Below, in pieces: positions 51,788-61,688 of a stretch of 64,000 nucleotides of DNA (its first letter is position 1; every line of letters begins with the position of its first letter). The notes below the pieces were generated by a model. The model saw only the letters and a program-made list of their open reading frames with translations, was not told the DNA's origin and did not search any database. Both the position numbers and the translations under genes were made by a program. The DNA comes from Bryoerythrophyllum caledonicum (Eukaryota; Streptophyta; Bryopsida; Pottiales; Pottiaceae): positions 13,966,291-14,030,290 of the forward strand of contig OZ020515.1 of the NCBI GenBank assembly GCA_963971425.1, written 5' to 3'.

Positions 51788-54199
51788 TCAGACTTCCCAT
51801 ACCGCTTTATTATGTCTTTTAACAATTAGGGAGTGTATGTGGTGGTTTTGGCATTTGAGTAGAACATGTAGCCATGTGTCGGGGTCCGTTGAGGGGCATA
51901 TGGGGCATGTTATGGATGGAAATCTTTCTATTCCAAAGAAGAGTTGTTTGCGGGCGTTTCCCATGTATTGACCGGTACGGAATTTGATAAGGCATGTTAT
52001 TTGTGAATCGGTGATGATGGGGTTTTTCCAAAAATTTGTAGAGAGTTCATTGTCTATGTCATTGTTGTTAGTCCACTTTTCTATGTTAGGAAAGTTGTCT
52101 GTGATTGTGTCAAGATTGTTATGTAGGTCTTGTTTTTTGAGGTATTTGCTCAAGAATCTGACCGGGCCTTTATTGGGGGCGTCTTCTTTGGAGGGCCAAT
52201 CTTCTTTTTGGAAATAGTAAGGGGTGGCATGGGCGTGTTCATGTGGGTCTTTGGCATTTTTATGTGATTTTTCTCTTCCTTCTTTTGCAAGTTTATCTGC
52301 TTGTTCGTTGCCATCAATATTAGCATGGGCTCGGACTTTGTGGAGGGTTGTGATTTGTTCTCTTTTTAGTATCATTTGGACCATTGATTCTAGTATGATT
52401 CGGTTGGGGTGACTATTATGGAGGGTAGGATGTGTTATTTGGGTGTTTAATAAATATAGTGCGTTAATGCAATCTGTAAATATGTGCACCGGTTCATTGT
52501 TGTATTTTGTTGAGACGATTTCTAGTGTTTTGTGGATGGCCATTAGTTCTGCTCTGAGGATATTTTGCAGTCCATGTAGTCTTTTGGCTAGTTTGATTTC
52601 TTTCGTAGCGTTGTATATTCCATAACCGGCTTTTTCTCTGTGCCAAGATCCCGGGCTAATTTGTTCTGGCGGTTTAAAGGAGCCATCAGTATAGTAGCTA
52701 TATTCGGGGTTAAATTTAGGTGGGGTGTTAGTTTGATACTCCGAGAGGGGTGGGGGTGTTAAGATGTAGTTTAGTGTATTGTTATTGTAGTGTAGTTTTG
52801 ACCATTTTTTGCTTCTGTTGACGGGTGTTTGCATTGGCATTGGTGGGGCCAATTTTGTGAGTATCCGGTGTACGTTTAGAGTCTTTGCTATGGAAGAGAG
52901 TTCTTCTAGTTGTTCTTGTGTGCCTAGAGTATGATTTTGGTGGTGGATGCATATTATTTGTAGGGTGGATGATTCAATTCTGGGTGTTTTTAGATCTAGT
53001 GGGATGGTGGGTTCTTCATATGTTATTGAATCCGCTTCGAATATTGTGATGATGTGTGTATCGGGAAAGAGGCCCGAGTGTGGATTATGATTTTGGTACC
53101 AGTTTTTGTCTGGGGTTATGATTAGGGTGGAGGTGTGGTTTGGGTCGTGTTTGGCCGCGAGGTGGGCCCAATGTAGAGCTTGTTGTGTTTCTTCTTCATT
53201 GTGTGGGTGGGCCATACCATTACCTATCCATTTGTGGTCAAAGGCTTTGCCTAGTGATCCGAATATTTTATCTCTTTCAAAGGGGGAGTAAAATTTGTTG
53301 AGTTTGGTGGGGCATGTGACAGGGGAGGAGAAATATGAGTGTTGGATGTTGAATGTGGATATTAGTGAATTAAGTATAGGTGTGGGTAGTGTATATTGTG
53401 TAAGTTTAAGGGGGTTATTTTTTGGTAATCTATATTTATATCTTTGGTATAGCCAAATGACTTCGGTTTCGAACGGTTGGGTTGTTGGTTCAATGTTTGT
53501 AGGGGTTTGTAGTTTAGTATTGTATTGGTTCCACAACCATGTGAGCCTAGTGATTGGGATGGTAAAAAGATGCCTTCCATCTTCTTCGTATAAGTGTGCT
53601 TGGTCTTTGTCAATTTTTATTGTGTTAGATGAGGTGAGAGTGTCTTTTTCGGGGTTGCATTCCGTTGTGTAGATGTTTAGTAGGGGAATTATTGTGGGTG
53701 GGGTGACAGACCTTGTGTCTTGGGGTTGGTTTTGTGGGTGGTGAACTTGGATAATTTCGGTGTAGAATTTGTATTGAGTTCTTTGATAATATTGTGTCAA
53801 TTTATTTGTGTTGTGTGAAATGGTGTTTAGGTTGTGTCTTGGGAAGAGGTTTCTTTGGGGGAGCCATTTGTTGTAAGTGTGGTTATTGTGAGTCCATTGG
53901 CATAGATATCTAGTGTAATTGTTTTCTATTTGGTTTTTATCTATTTTTTCCTTGTATTCGTGGTGTATGATGTTGTCAATGGGATAGGTGGTGGGATTTT
54001 TGAGGATGTGGTTTGGGGGGTGGGGGTGGTGTGGGTGGTAGTAGGGAGGGTGGATCGATTGTGTGGTGATATTTCTTGGGGTGATATCATTGTTTATAGT
54101 GATGAATGGGTCTCTAATTGTATGAGAGTATGTATGTGTATTGGTATGTGTATTGGGTGGGGGGGGGATATATTGGGTGACAAAAGAGTTGTCGTGCAA
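51788..54199 (-). CDS. Chromodomain-like, methyltransferase relic, RNase H and Cys/His motif, copy 2
   Basis: 803 open codons. Residues 71-125 are chromodomain-like (TYPIDNIIHHEYKEK, YTRYLCQWTHNNHTYNKWLP). Residues 300-425 are PCIF1-like (FYSPFERDKIFGSLGKAF, KWIGNGMAHPHNEEE, LIITPDKNWYQ); AHPH replaces the catalytic NPPF, so no activity is expected. Residues 500-640 are RNase H (YYTDGSFKP, RAELMAIHKTLE, HIFTDCINA, HANIDGNEQADKLAKEG). Residues 760-800 are a C-x-x-C...H..L..C..H motif (TCPICPSTDPDTWLHVLLKC). It ends at TGA, with the next domain in frame. Confidence 0.75.
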   Translation of the reverse strand: MHDNSFVTQYIPPPPNTHTNTHTYSHTIRDPFITINNDITPRNITTQSIHPPYYHPHHPHPPNHILKNPTTYPIDNIIHHEYKEKIDKNQIENNYTRYLCQWTHNNHTYNKWLPQRNLFPRHNLNTISHNTNKLTQYYQRTQYKFYTEIIQVHHPQNQPQDTRSVTPPTIIPLLNIYTTECNPEKDTLTSSNTIKIDKDQAHLYEEDGRHLFTIPITRLTWLWNQYNTKLQTPTNIEPTTQPFETEVIWLYQRYKYRLPKNNPLKLTQYTLPTPILNSLISTFNIQHSYFSSPVTCPTKLNKFYSPFERDKIFGSLGKAFDHKWIGNGMAHPHNEEETQQALHWAHLAAKHDPNHTSTLIITPDKNWYQNHNPHSGLFPDTHIITIFEADSITYEEPTIPLDLKTPRIESSTLQIICIHHQNHTLGTQEQLEELSSIAKTLNVHRILTKLAPPMPMQTPVNRSKKWSKLHYNNNTLNYILTPPPLSEYQTNTPPKFNPEYSYYTDGSFKPPEQISPGSWHREKAGYGIYNATKEIKLAKRLHGLQNILRAELMAIHKTLEIVSTKYNNEPVHIFTDCINALYLLNTQITHPTLHNSHPNRIILESMVQMILKREQITTLHKVRAHANIDGNEQADKLAKEGREKSHKNAKDPHEHAHATPYYFQKEDWPSKEDAPNKGPVRFLSKYLKKQDLHNNLDTITDNFPNIEKWTNNNDIDNELSTNFWKNPIITDSQITCLIKFRTGQYMGNARKQLFFGIERFPSITCPICPSTDPDTWLHVLLKCQNHHIHSLIVKRHNKAVWEV

Positions 54200-54239
54200 T
54201 TTTTAGGGCACTTTTAATAAGTTTTGATGGGGTGAAGTG

Positions 54240-54640
54240 ATAGGTTTAAAATTCTTCATTGTTCATGATGTGTGTTCCGTTGGGTAGGGAGATTTGTTTT
54301 AGTTCGTAGATATTTTTTGTTAGGAGTTTTTGTAATAACTTTTGAGATAATTGTGTGTTGAGTGTATTATGGTTTTGTGTTTCAAGAGTCCAGGCTTTTT
54401 CTAGTGCTGTTGGTTCTGTAAGAAAGTTGGGGAGAGTGCTTTTTAGGTGGACTTTTGCTACGTGTTTTAGTAAGAAGAAAGTACGTGTTATTGGTGATCT
54501 TGTACAATTTGTCTTTTTTATTCTGGGTATGTTTTTTGCCCCCCCATATTGTGCGAGGATGTGATGTGTTAGGCCTTTGTATATTTTCCCAAGTCTGCCA
54601 CTGTCATTTAGAGCGTTTTAGAGTTGTTCTCCTATGCATC
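54240..54640 (-). pseudogene. RT-to-chromodomain linker, copy 2
   Basis: Reads LKHVAKVHLKSTLPNFLTEP and ISLPNGTHIMNNEEF, then a TAA where copy 1 reads through (MNNEDFKTYHF). Homologous but broken. Confidence 0.55.
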
Positions 54641-56205
54641 TAAGGTATGCATTTTTTTAGTGAGAAGGCTTCTAGTCCAAATAGGTTGTGTGGTAGTTGG
54701 GTAATTATGTTAGACATACATTTTGGCATGCCGCAAACGGTTTTTTGTGTGGTAGTTATTTTTTGGTCCAGTTTTTTGATGGCGGGCATTGAGTATGGTA
54801 CCGCGTAGAAGCTGTATGCCACGCCCGGTCTTAAAATTGTGTCGATCATTTTTATTTTTTGTTTCATAGTGGCCGGACAAGCTACTAGTTCTTTGCATTG
54901 TTTGATTAATTTTATGGTGGTGGCATGAATTTGGGTTTTCCATTTTAGGGAGGGGACGAGACTTATTCCTAGATATGTGTATGGTTCGTTTTGGTGTAGA
55001 ACGGGTATTTGTTGGTTTCGGTAATTAATGTTAGAGGTTTGTATTAGGGCTTTGAATGCGGTGGGGTTTGTTTTTGATTTATTTGGGCATCCAGTGATGG
55101 CACATTTTGGGACCCCTACATCCATACCTGTCCATTTGCAGTACCTATCTATTTTGTTAATTTGTATTTTTATGGCTTTGATTTTGTTGGTTATGGCCGC
55201 AAGGTCGTCCGCGTATGCCGTGGAGTTGATGGTGGTTTGTGATGTCCCGAATGTGTATCCATTGTTGCCTCTATCTAGCCATCTAAGTAGTGGTTCTAGG
55301 AATATAATAAATAAATATAGGCTTAGGGTATCTCCTTGTATTGTTTCCCTTTGGATGGCTATGGGTTTGGTTTTACCAAAGTGTTCTCCTATGTAGGAAG
55401 TTGAGGATTCGGAGTATATATTTCCCACTAGTGCGGTGGCGTCTTTGGGGTATCCAAGGTCCGTCATTATGGCTAAAAGTCTAGCGTGGTCAATAGAGCC
55501 GAAGGCATTTTTAAAGTCGACATACAGTATAAATATGTCTTGGTTTGTAAATCGTGCATCTTCTAATGCGGCTATTATTGTTTGGATTTGTCTAGCGGTG
55601 CTTCTTTCTGCGCGGAATCCTTCTTGACTATCATGCAGTATTTTATGTTTTTCGCCATATGATGATAGTATTGATGTGAATGTGCTCATAAATAGTTTAT
55701 AGATGGTATTGGCTAGTGCGATGGATCTATGGTTCGGTAGCATGGATGGATCTCCTTTTTTGTATAGTAGGATCGTTGCACTTGTTTTCCATGAAGCGGG
55801 GATTTGTCTTTGTTTGTAGCAGTGGGAGAAGAAGAGGTTTAGTAGTTTGTGGAACCTTGGGGGCATAATTTTTAGGATAGAGTTCGGTATGCGGTCCGGT
55901 CCGGGGGCTTTGTTATCTCCTAGGTTACGTAGGCATGAGTCATATGTAGCTTGATTAAAGTATGTGTGTAACGGGGTTTCCGGATCTCCTCTTGTTTCTA
56001 ATGTGAATCCATCTAGGTCATGCCATGGATATTGTCGTACTGCGCATGTGCATGTAGTGCGGTGGTCCGGTTGATAGTTGTATGTTTTTACCGTAGGTGT
56101 GTTGTTTTTTGTTTGTTGGTTAAATATTTCGTTTGCAATGTCTTCTGGGCTAGTTAGTATATTGTTATATTGGTCGATGATGCAGTCTAATGGTGGGGAC
56201 TCCAT
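54640..56205 (-). CDS. Reverse transcriptase domain, copy 2
   Basis: 521 residues with KAPGPDRIPNSILK, SWKTSATILLYKKGDPSMLP, GFRAERSTARQIQTIIAALE, YVDFKNAFGSIDHARLL, IQGDTLSLYLFIIFLEPLL and STAYADDLAAI. All RT palm motifs including YADD are present. The fragment ends in SLKKCIP* through a frameshift where copy 1 continues. Confidence 0.88.
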   Translation of the reverse strand: MESPPLDCIIDQYNNILTSPEDIANEIFNQQTKNNTPTVKTYNYQPDHRTTCTCAVRQYPWHDLDGFTLETRGDPETPLHTYFNQATYDSCLRNLGDNKAPGPDRIPNSILKIMPPRFHKLLNLFFSHCYKQRQIPASWKTSATILLYKKGDPSMLPNHRSIALANTIYKLFMSTFTSILSSYGEKHKILHDSQEGFRAERSTARQIQTIIAALEDARFTNQDIFILYVDFKNAFGSIDHARLLAIMTDLGYPKDATALVGNIYSESSTSYIGEHFGKTKPIAIQRETIQGDTLSLYLFIIFLEPLLRWLDRGNNGYTFGTSQTTINSTAYADDLAAITNKIKAIKIQINKIDRYCKWTGMDVGVPKCAITGCPNKSKTNPTAFKALIQTSNINYRNQQIPVLHQNEPYTYLGISLVPSLKWKTQIHATTIKLIKQCKELVACPATMKQKIKMIDTILRPGVAYSFYAVPYSMPAIKKLDQKITTTQKTVCGMPKCMSNIITQLPHNLFGLEAFSLKKCIP

Positions 56206-56870
56206 ATTTTTGAATATTCTTCTGTTTATTTTCTTGAGGCTAGTTTCATATAGTTGTCTGTATTTGGAGATGGCTTTTCGAATGTTTTCTTGGGTATGTT
56301 TGGTGGTGATTTTTCGGGCTTGTATGTTGGCATTTTTTGCAATTAATGCTATGTCATTTATCCATGAGTCGTGAGGTAGGTGTATGGAGGGTGGATTAGG
56401 GATTTGTGTGTGTTGAAGATTTTGGAGTTCGTTGAGAATTGGGTGGTTTCGCCATTGGGGGTTGTTATTTACGATTCTTATGGTTTTCCGTATGGTGTGA
56501 TAAATTGTTAGATGTTGTTTCCATGTTTTAGATAGTTTCCGGGGTTAATATCCACCTTGTTGTGATGTTCGATTTGTCATTTTTGGTATGGGTTGGGTTT
56601 GCAAGTTTGTTCAATTGTATTGGATATATTGTTGATGAGTGTATCTAGGGTGTGATAGGATTCTTGCCATTGTGTTTGGGAAAGATGGTTGTTAGATTCC
56701 AATTTGTTTATTAGGGAGTCAATGCGTAGTGAGTTTTCCTCAAAGAATTTTATATTGAATAATTCTATGTTGTTTTGTAGGATGGGGTTGAGGATACATA
56801 TGTGGTCATTGTTTGTGTTGGTTGGTGTACGGTTTATAAATGTGTTGTTTGGAATGTGGAGTTGTATAGG
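56206..56870 (-). pseudogene. Endonuclease-to-RT linker, copy 2
   Basis: Homologous to the region after the endonuclease in copy 1 (PIQLHIPNNTFINRTP, IDSLINKLESNNHLSQTQW), but interrupted by a TAA near 56543 and a frameshift near 56600. Confidence 0.5.
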
Positions 56871-58253
56871 TTAGTGATCAGAATTCAGTTGAATGTTATT
56901 GTCTGTTGTGGAAGTAAATGTGGTATGGTTAGTTGCATGTACGTAGAATCCATCAATTAGGCTCCAGTTGTTATAGTTGTATCTTCCTTGTCTAGAGTAT
57001 GTAATGTTTGTGGGAATATAATTGAAGTTTAGATTTTCAGTAAATTGTTTGTATTGTAGGTCTATTATTTGTGGTGGTGTGTGTTCGTTTCCGTTTTGTC
57101 TGCCTATGAGGGCAACGTCTCTATTGAAGTCACCACATAAGATGTGGTTGTGGTTGGGATTATTGGTGATATGGGTGGTGATGTTAGTTTTGATGTCCTC
57201 GGTGAGTCTGATGTCTTCGGGGTGGGATGGCATGTATATATGGTGGATTAGCCATGATTGTAATGGGTGATTGGAGATTTCCATAATTTGGAGGTATGTG
57301 GATATGTTCATTGGGGTGGGGATTTTTTTAACATTGTCTGGAAAGGCGTAATTTTTGTGTATGAGGGTGAGGAGGCCCCCTCGGCCCGGTGTATATGGTC
57401 TTCTTTGTTGTATGCATCGTGTTAGGTCATGTGTATTATTGAAAATAAGTTTGTAGTCGGGAAATAGTCTTTGTATGTATTTTGTGGATTTTGTGGTCGA
57501 TATTTTTGTTTCTTGTATGACTATGAGTGCCGGTGGTGTGTTAGTGTGTATAATTATGTTTTGTAGGTTTGGGAGCGCAGTGTTTAGGGATGAGGCATTC
57601 CATGTTATTATGCTTGTATTGTTGTTCGTATGTGGATTATGGTTTTGTGGTGGGATGTAGTTTGGTGGTGGGGGTGGATGCGTGTATTCCGGGAGGGGGT
57701 TTAGGCATTTTAGTGCCTCATTTATGATAGTGTTAGGGAGGTAGGGAAATCTTTGTTTTAACATGTCATTTGTTGGGGGTGTATTTTGGTTGTGTATAAA
57801 GTCATATAGTTCTTTGTTTATCGATGTGTTGTGGGTTATGATGTTTAAGTTGGATTCAAAAAATGTTGTGTGAGGATGTGGGGTACTAATGTGTCTTTCG
57901 GGGGGGTTTTGTAGATTATGTAGAGTGTGAAGGAGTGTATTGGTCCATTGGGTTATGGTTTGATTTTGTGTGTTTAGGAGTTGATTGCAGAGGTCTATGT
58001 TGGGGTGTATAGTGATGGCTAGGGCATATAGAATGTGGGAAGGAGGATATTCGTTGTGTTGGTTTATATATGTGGCGATATGTGGGTATGCGTTATTATG
58101 TTGTTGATGTAATATATGTGTGGTTTTGAGAAGGGGGGCAAATTTTTGGGCGATGTGTTCGTATTCGGGTTGTAGCTTTATGGTATTTGGTATGAAATAT
58201 GTTTTAGCATTGTTTTTGTGTGAATTGGAGTGTCTTTTTAATATGTTCGGCAT
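56871..58253 (-). CDS. Post-2A region and APE endonuclease, copy 2
   Basis: 460 residues starting MPNILKRHSNSHKNNAKTYF directly after the 2A motif. The endonuclease has SIITWNASSLNTALPNLQN, PPALIVIQETKISTTKS, GRGGLLTLIHKNYAF, HILCGDFNRDVALIGRQNG and NWSLIDGFYVHA. It ends NSDH*, where copy 1 has DHSPIQ, so TCA changed to TAA just before the final motif. This is the only copy with an unbroken endonuclease frame. Confidence 0.85.
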   Translation of the reverse strand: MPNILKRHSNSHKNNAKTYFIPNTIKLQPEYEHIAQKFAPLLKTTHILHQQHNNAYPHIATYINQHNEYPPSHILYALAITIHPNIDLCNQLLNTQNQTITQWTNTLLHTLHNLQNPPERHISTPHPHTTFFESNLNIITHNTSINKELYDFIHNQNTPPTNDMLKQRFPYLPNTIINEALKCLNPLPEYTHPPPPPNYIPPQNHNPHTNNNTSIITWNASSLNTALPNLQNIIIHTNTPPALIVIQETKISTTKSTKYIQRLFPDYKLIFNNTHDLTRCIQQRRPYTPGRGGLLTLIHKNYAFPDNVKKIPTPMNISTYLQIMEISNHPLQSWLIHHIYMPSHPEDIRLTEDIKTNITTHITNNPNHNHILCGDFNRDVALIGRQNGNEHTPPQIIDLQYKQFTENLNFNYIPTNITYSRQGRYNYNNWSLIDGFYVHATNHTTFTSTTDNNIQLNSDH

Positions 58254-58304
58254 AGGTCCTGGGTTAGTCTCTATGTCTCCTCCTATTAATATTAGTAGAT
58301 TGTA
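58254..58304 (-). promoter_or_regulatory. 2A-like ribosome-skipping motif, copy 2
   Basis: YNLLILIGGDIETNPGP|M. The core GGDIETNPGP is identical to copy 1, although the upstream residues differ (NLLILI versus KLLLLL) and the upstream frame has decayed within about 40 codons. Confidence 0.75.
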
Positions 58305-58367
58305 GTAGATGGGTTTTTTGTTTTGTTTAAATTTTTTTTGTTTTTGTATGTGACTTTGGCGTTTTTT

Positions 58368-58919
58368 TTATTGTATGTGTTTGTTTTTGTATGTGTGTAT
58401 GTATATGTATGTGTTACGATTCACGTCGGCCTTCTTCGGAGACCGGCGTTCTTCTCTGTATGTGTTACGTTGATGGTGTGTTGTTGTCTTTGTGTGTGTA
58501 TATGTTTTTTTATTTGTTTTCGTATTATTATTTATTCGTATGTTCGTATTAGTATATACCTCGGTTTTTGTCTCGGTGTTTGTATCAGTATCCTTGTTAG
58601 TATTCGTGTTATAACTCGTACTAGTATACGTACCAATATTCATATTGGTATTTGTATTAGTGTAAGTATCAGTATTTGTATTAGTATACGCAACAATATA
58701 TGTATATGTATACATACCATTATATAGATATTTATACAGATACGTACCAGTATACAGAAAAAATATATTGATATTTATTTCAAACAGATTCGTATATATT
58801 CTTACTGTCATTAGATTTTCTATTTTTAGTAATTCTATTTTTGGCACCTTCGGCGCCCGCCCGGCCGGCGAGACATAAATCCCCTCTCCTATTCTTATTA
58901 TTCTAGATACTCTCAACAA
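58368..58919 (-). pseudogene. T/N-rich ORF2 leader, copy 2
   Basis: Contains NTNTDTYTNTNTNMN-type low complexity and ERRSPKKADVN encoded by the hairpin repeat. It is frame-shifted relative to the 2A motif. It corresponds to the leader before 2A in copy 1. Confidence 0.45.
58424..58460. repeat. GC-rich hairpin repeat within copy 2
   Basis: ACGTCGGCCTTCTTCGGAGA followed by CCGGCGT. Arms of about 10 bp surround TCTTCGG. A second unrelated GC-rich hairpin (GGCACCTTCGGCGCC) with adjacent GCCCGCCCGGCCGGCG lies at 58847-58877, in otherwise AT-rich DNA. Confidence 0.6.
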
Positions 58920-58934
58920 TTTTCTACTATTTAA

Positions 58935-60060
58935 TCAGAAACTCTTCTCATCTTTATATATGTCAATTTTAATGTTACTATAATCTTTCCTTTTCTCCCT
59001 ATAATTTATATTCCAAATTCTATTTTTAGTATGTACTATTTTATTATTACTATCTTCCCTACTTATTTTTACTTTGGATTTTTTGTTTCTCATTACAAGT
59101 TTGGTTAATTTTCCATCCCTTATTTTTGATTTTCTTAGGAAGCATATTCTATTTTTAGTACTTCTCTTTATAGCTATTTTCTTCATATTTGTATTCATAT
59201 TGTAATTAATTCTTATTACTACTTTGGTTAATTTTCCATCCTTTAATTTTGATTTTCTTAGGATGTATATTCTATTTTTAGTACTTTTGTTTATACCTAT
59301 CTTCTTACTATTTGTATTCTTATTATAATTAATTCTTATTCCTACTTTGGTTAATTTTCCATCCCTTATTTTTGATTTTCTTAGGAAGCTTATTTTATTT
59401 TTAGTACTGCTGTTTATACGTATTTTCTTAATATTTGTATTCTTATAATTAATTCTCATTACTACTTTGGCCATTTTTGTATGCCTTATTTTTGATTTTC
59501 TTAGGAGGCTTATTTTATTTTTAGTATGGCTATTTATAGCTTTTTTCTTAATATTTGTATTCTTATAATTCATTCTCATTACTACTTTGGTTAATTTTCC
59601 ATCCCTTATTTTTGATTTTCTTAGGAAGCATATTCTATTTTTAGTACTTCTGTTTATAGTTATGTTCTTAATATTTGTATTCTTATTATAATTATTTCCC
59701 ATTACTAATTTTGTTACTTTACCATCCCTTATTTTTTATTCTCTTAAAAAGCATATGCTATTTTTAGTGCTGCTAATTGTTGCTCTCTTCTTAATATTTG
59801 TATTTTTATGATAATTATTTCCCATTACTAGTTTGGTTAATTTTCCATCCCTTATTTTTTATTTCCTTAAGAAGCATATTCTATTTTTTGTACTTCTGTT
59901 TGTTGCTATGTTCTTATTATTTGTATTCTTCTGATTATTATTCCTCATTACTATTTTGGTTACTTTTCCAACCCTAATTTTTTATTTTCTTAGGAAGAAT
60001 ATTCTATTTTTAGTACTGTTGTTTGTTCCTATGTTCTTGTTATATGTTTTCTTATGATAA
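58935..60060 (-). repeat. ~120-bp tandem repeat encoding a Lys/Asn-rich repeat
   Basis: About eight units, each containing TTTTGATTTTCTTAGGAAGC (plus) near 59123, 59243, 59366, 59486, 59609, 59729, 59849 and 59969. On the minus strand the first six read as a 40-residue repeat (STKNRICFLRKSKIRDGKLT). The 255-codon open frame may simply reflect the multiple-of-three unit. It is absent from copy 1. Confidence 0.8.
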
Positions 60061-60176
60061 TGGTTTTCTACCTTATCCTTTATTTTCTTTTTATATATCC
60101 TCTTCGATTTTTTCCTTTTATTTTTAATATTACTTGCTCTATTTGGTACCTTTGAAATTTTATAAATATCTATCTT

Positions 60177-61175
60177 CTACCTATTTAATTTATAATATCC
60201 CATTTTATAATCCTTGATCTTCCTATTTTTAGCCATTTTTACTTTCCTCCTCTTCTGATGGTTTTTGAGTTTACATTCCCTTCTACCCTTATTTATTTTT
60301 ATTACAATATTTCCATTATTGTTTTTATTATTATTGTTTCCTTTTTTGTTATATGTAATTATAATACTTATTTTCTCTTTCCTTTTATTATTTATTCTAA
60401 TTCCGTCTCTTCTCTTATTCGTTTTATTTTTTATTTTGGTTTTGAAGTCCCCTCCAAGTGGTATTAGTAGCTTGTAGTGGGTGTGTTTCTTGTTTTGTTT
60501 TGGAGTTTTTTGTATGCGGCTTGGATGTTTTGTTTTGTTCTTTTTTGATTGTATGTATTCAACTGTGTATGTGTATGTGTATGTGTAGCTTTGATGATAT
60601 GTAGTTGTTTTTGTATTTGTATGTGTATTTGTATAAGTATTAGTATTCTTGTGTCTTTTTGTATTAGTATGTGTCTCAATATTCGTCTTAGTATTTGTTT
60701 CCGTTTTTATATTAGTATTTGTATTGAGGTTTTGTGTGTATAGTCTGGGACTTGAATTATGGAGTGTGTTTTTTTTTGGGATTTGTGTTTTCTGTTTCAC
60801 TTGGACTGTGGATTTTGAATTTGTATAGGGTATGGTATTTGTATTTTTTGGAAAGTGGTATTTGTATTGATTGTAATAGTAACTACAGTATTGAATATGG
60901 TATAGACTATGGAATGTATTTTGGAATTTAGAGGTTCTAATACGGTGAACATTCAGCGTATTTATAAACTTGTATGTTGATACGTAGTCAATACTTGGTA
61001 CTTGTATTGATTTATTGTGGAGGGAATTGGTGATGTTTGGGTTTCTTGTTTGTTGGTGTTTGAGAGGTGTGTAGGGGAGTTGTGTGTTGGTTGTACTTTG
61101 GTGTTTGAGTGCTGAAAAGATTTGTATGTGTATTGTTGTGTGTTGCGTATGAGGTTTGAGTGGTATGATTCCCAT
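60177..61175 (-). pseudogene. Second, decayed ORF2 head with degenerate 2A motif
   Basis: The frame has the same layout as the 58.3-58.9 kb leader: T/N-rich repeats (ETNTKTNIETHTNTK), KKHTHYKLLIPLGGDFKTKI, then Lys/Asn-rich sequence. GGDFKTKI aligns with GGDIETNP of the intact motifs but lacks NPGP, so it should not skip. Copy 2 therefore carries two ORF2 heads in tandem. Confidence 0.5.
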
Positions 61176-61688
61176 GCCATAGACATGTATAATTGGGGTG
61201 TATTTTCATATATTGAATTTGGAGGTAGTACAATGTTACTATAAGGTGTAGTCTCTCTTTGAGTCTACTACTCATCCTGTGGAAAGATTGTGTTTGTGAG
61301 GATCTATTGAGAGATATGACTATTGATAGAGAGGCTTGGCAATTAGAGAGATGAAAATGATCTAATAGAGTAGTGAGAGAGTGTAAGGTATTATTTATTG
61401 AGAGTGGGAATACTATAGAGTGAAGACAATTTCTAAAGAAGATCAAACTTAGCATATGTGTGGGGGGAATTACATTAAAGAGAGTTGGGAGAGGAAAATC
61501 TGTGGGAGGGGTAGAAAGGAGATATGATTGTATATCTAATGAGAGTAAAGGTGTTATAAATATGTAAGAGAAATCTACCTTGTGAAATATAAGAGAGGGA
61601 AGAAACATATTGAGGAGACTAGGATAAATGAGAGATAAGGGTAGATGGTGAATCACCCAATGGTGATGCCGTCGTGGGTAGTCCTTGG
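61176..61688 (-). other. ORF1-ORF2 junction, copy 2
   Basis: A minus frame opens over the ORF1 stop and runs to 61012 (PRRHHHWVIHHLPLSLIYPS), hydrophobic and Ser/Leu-rich. It is unlike copy 1 and probably spurious. Confidence 0.35.
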
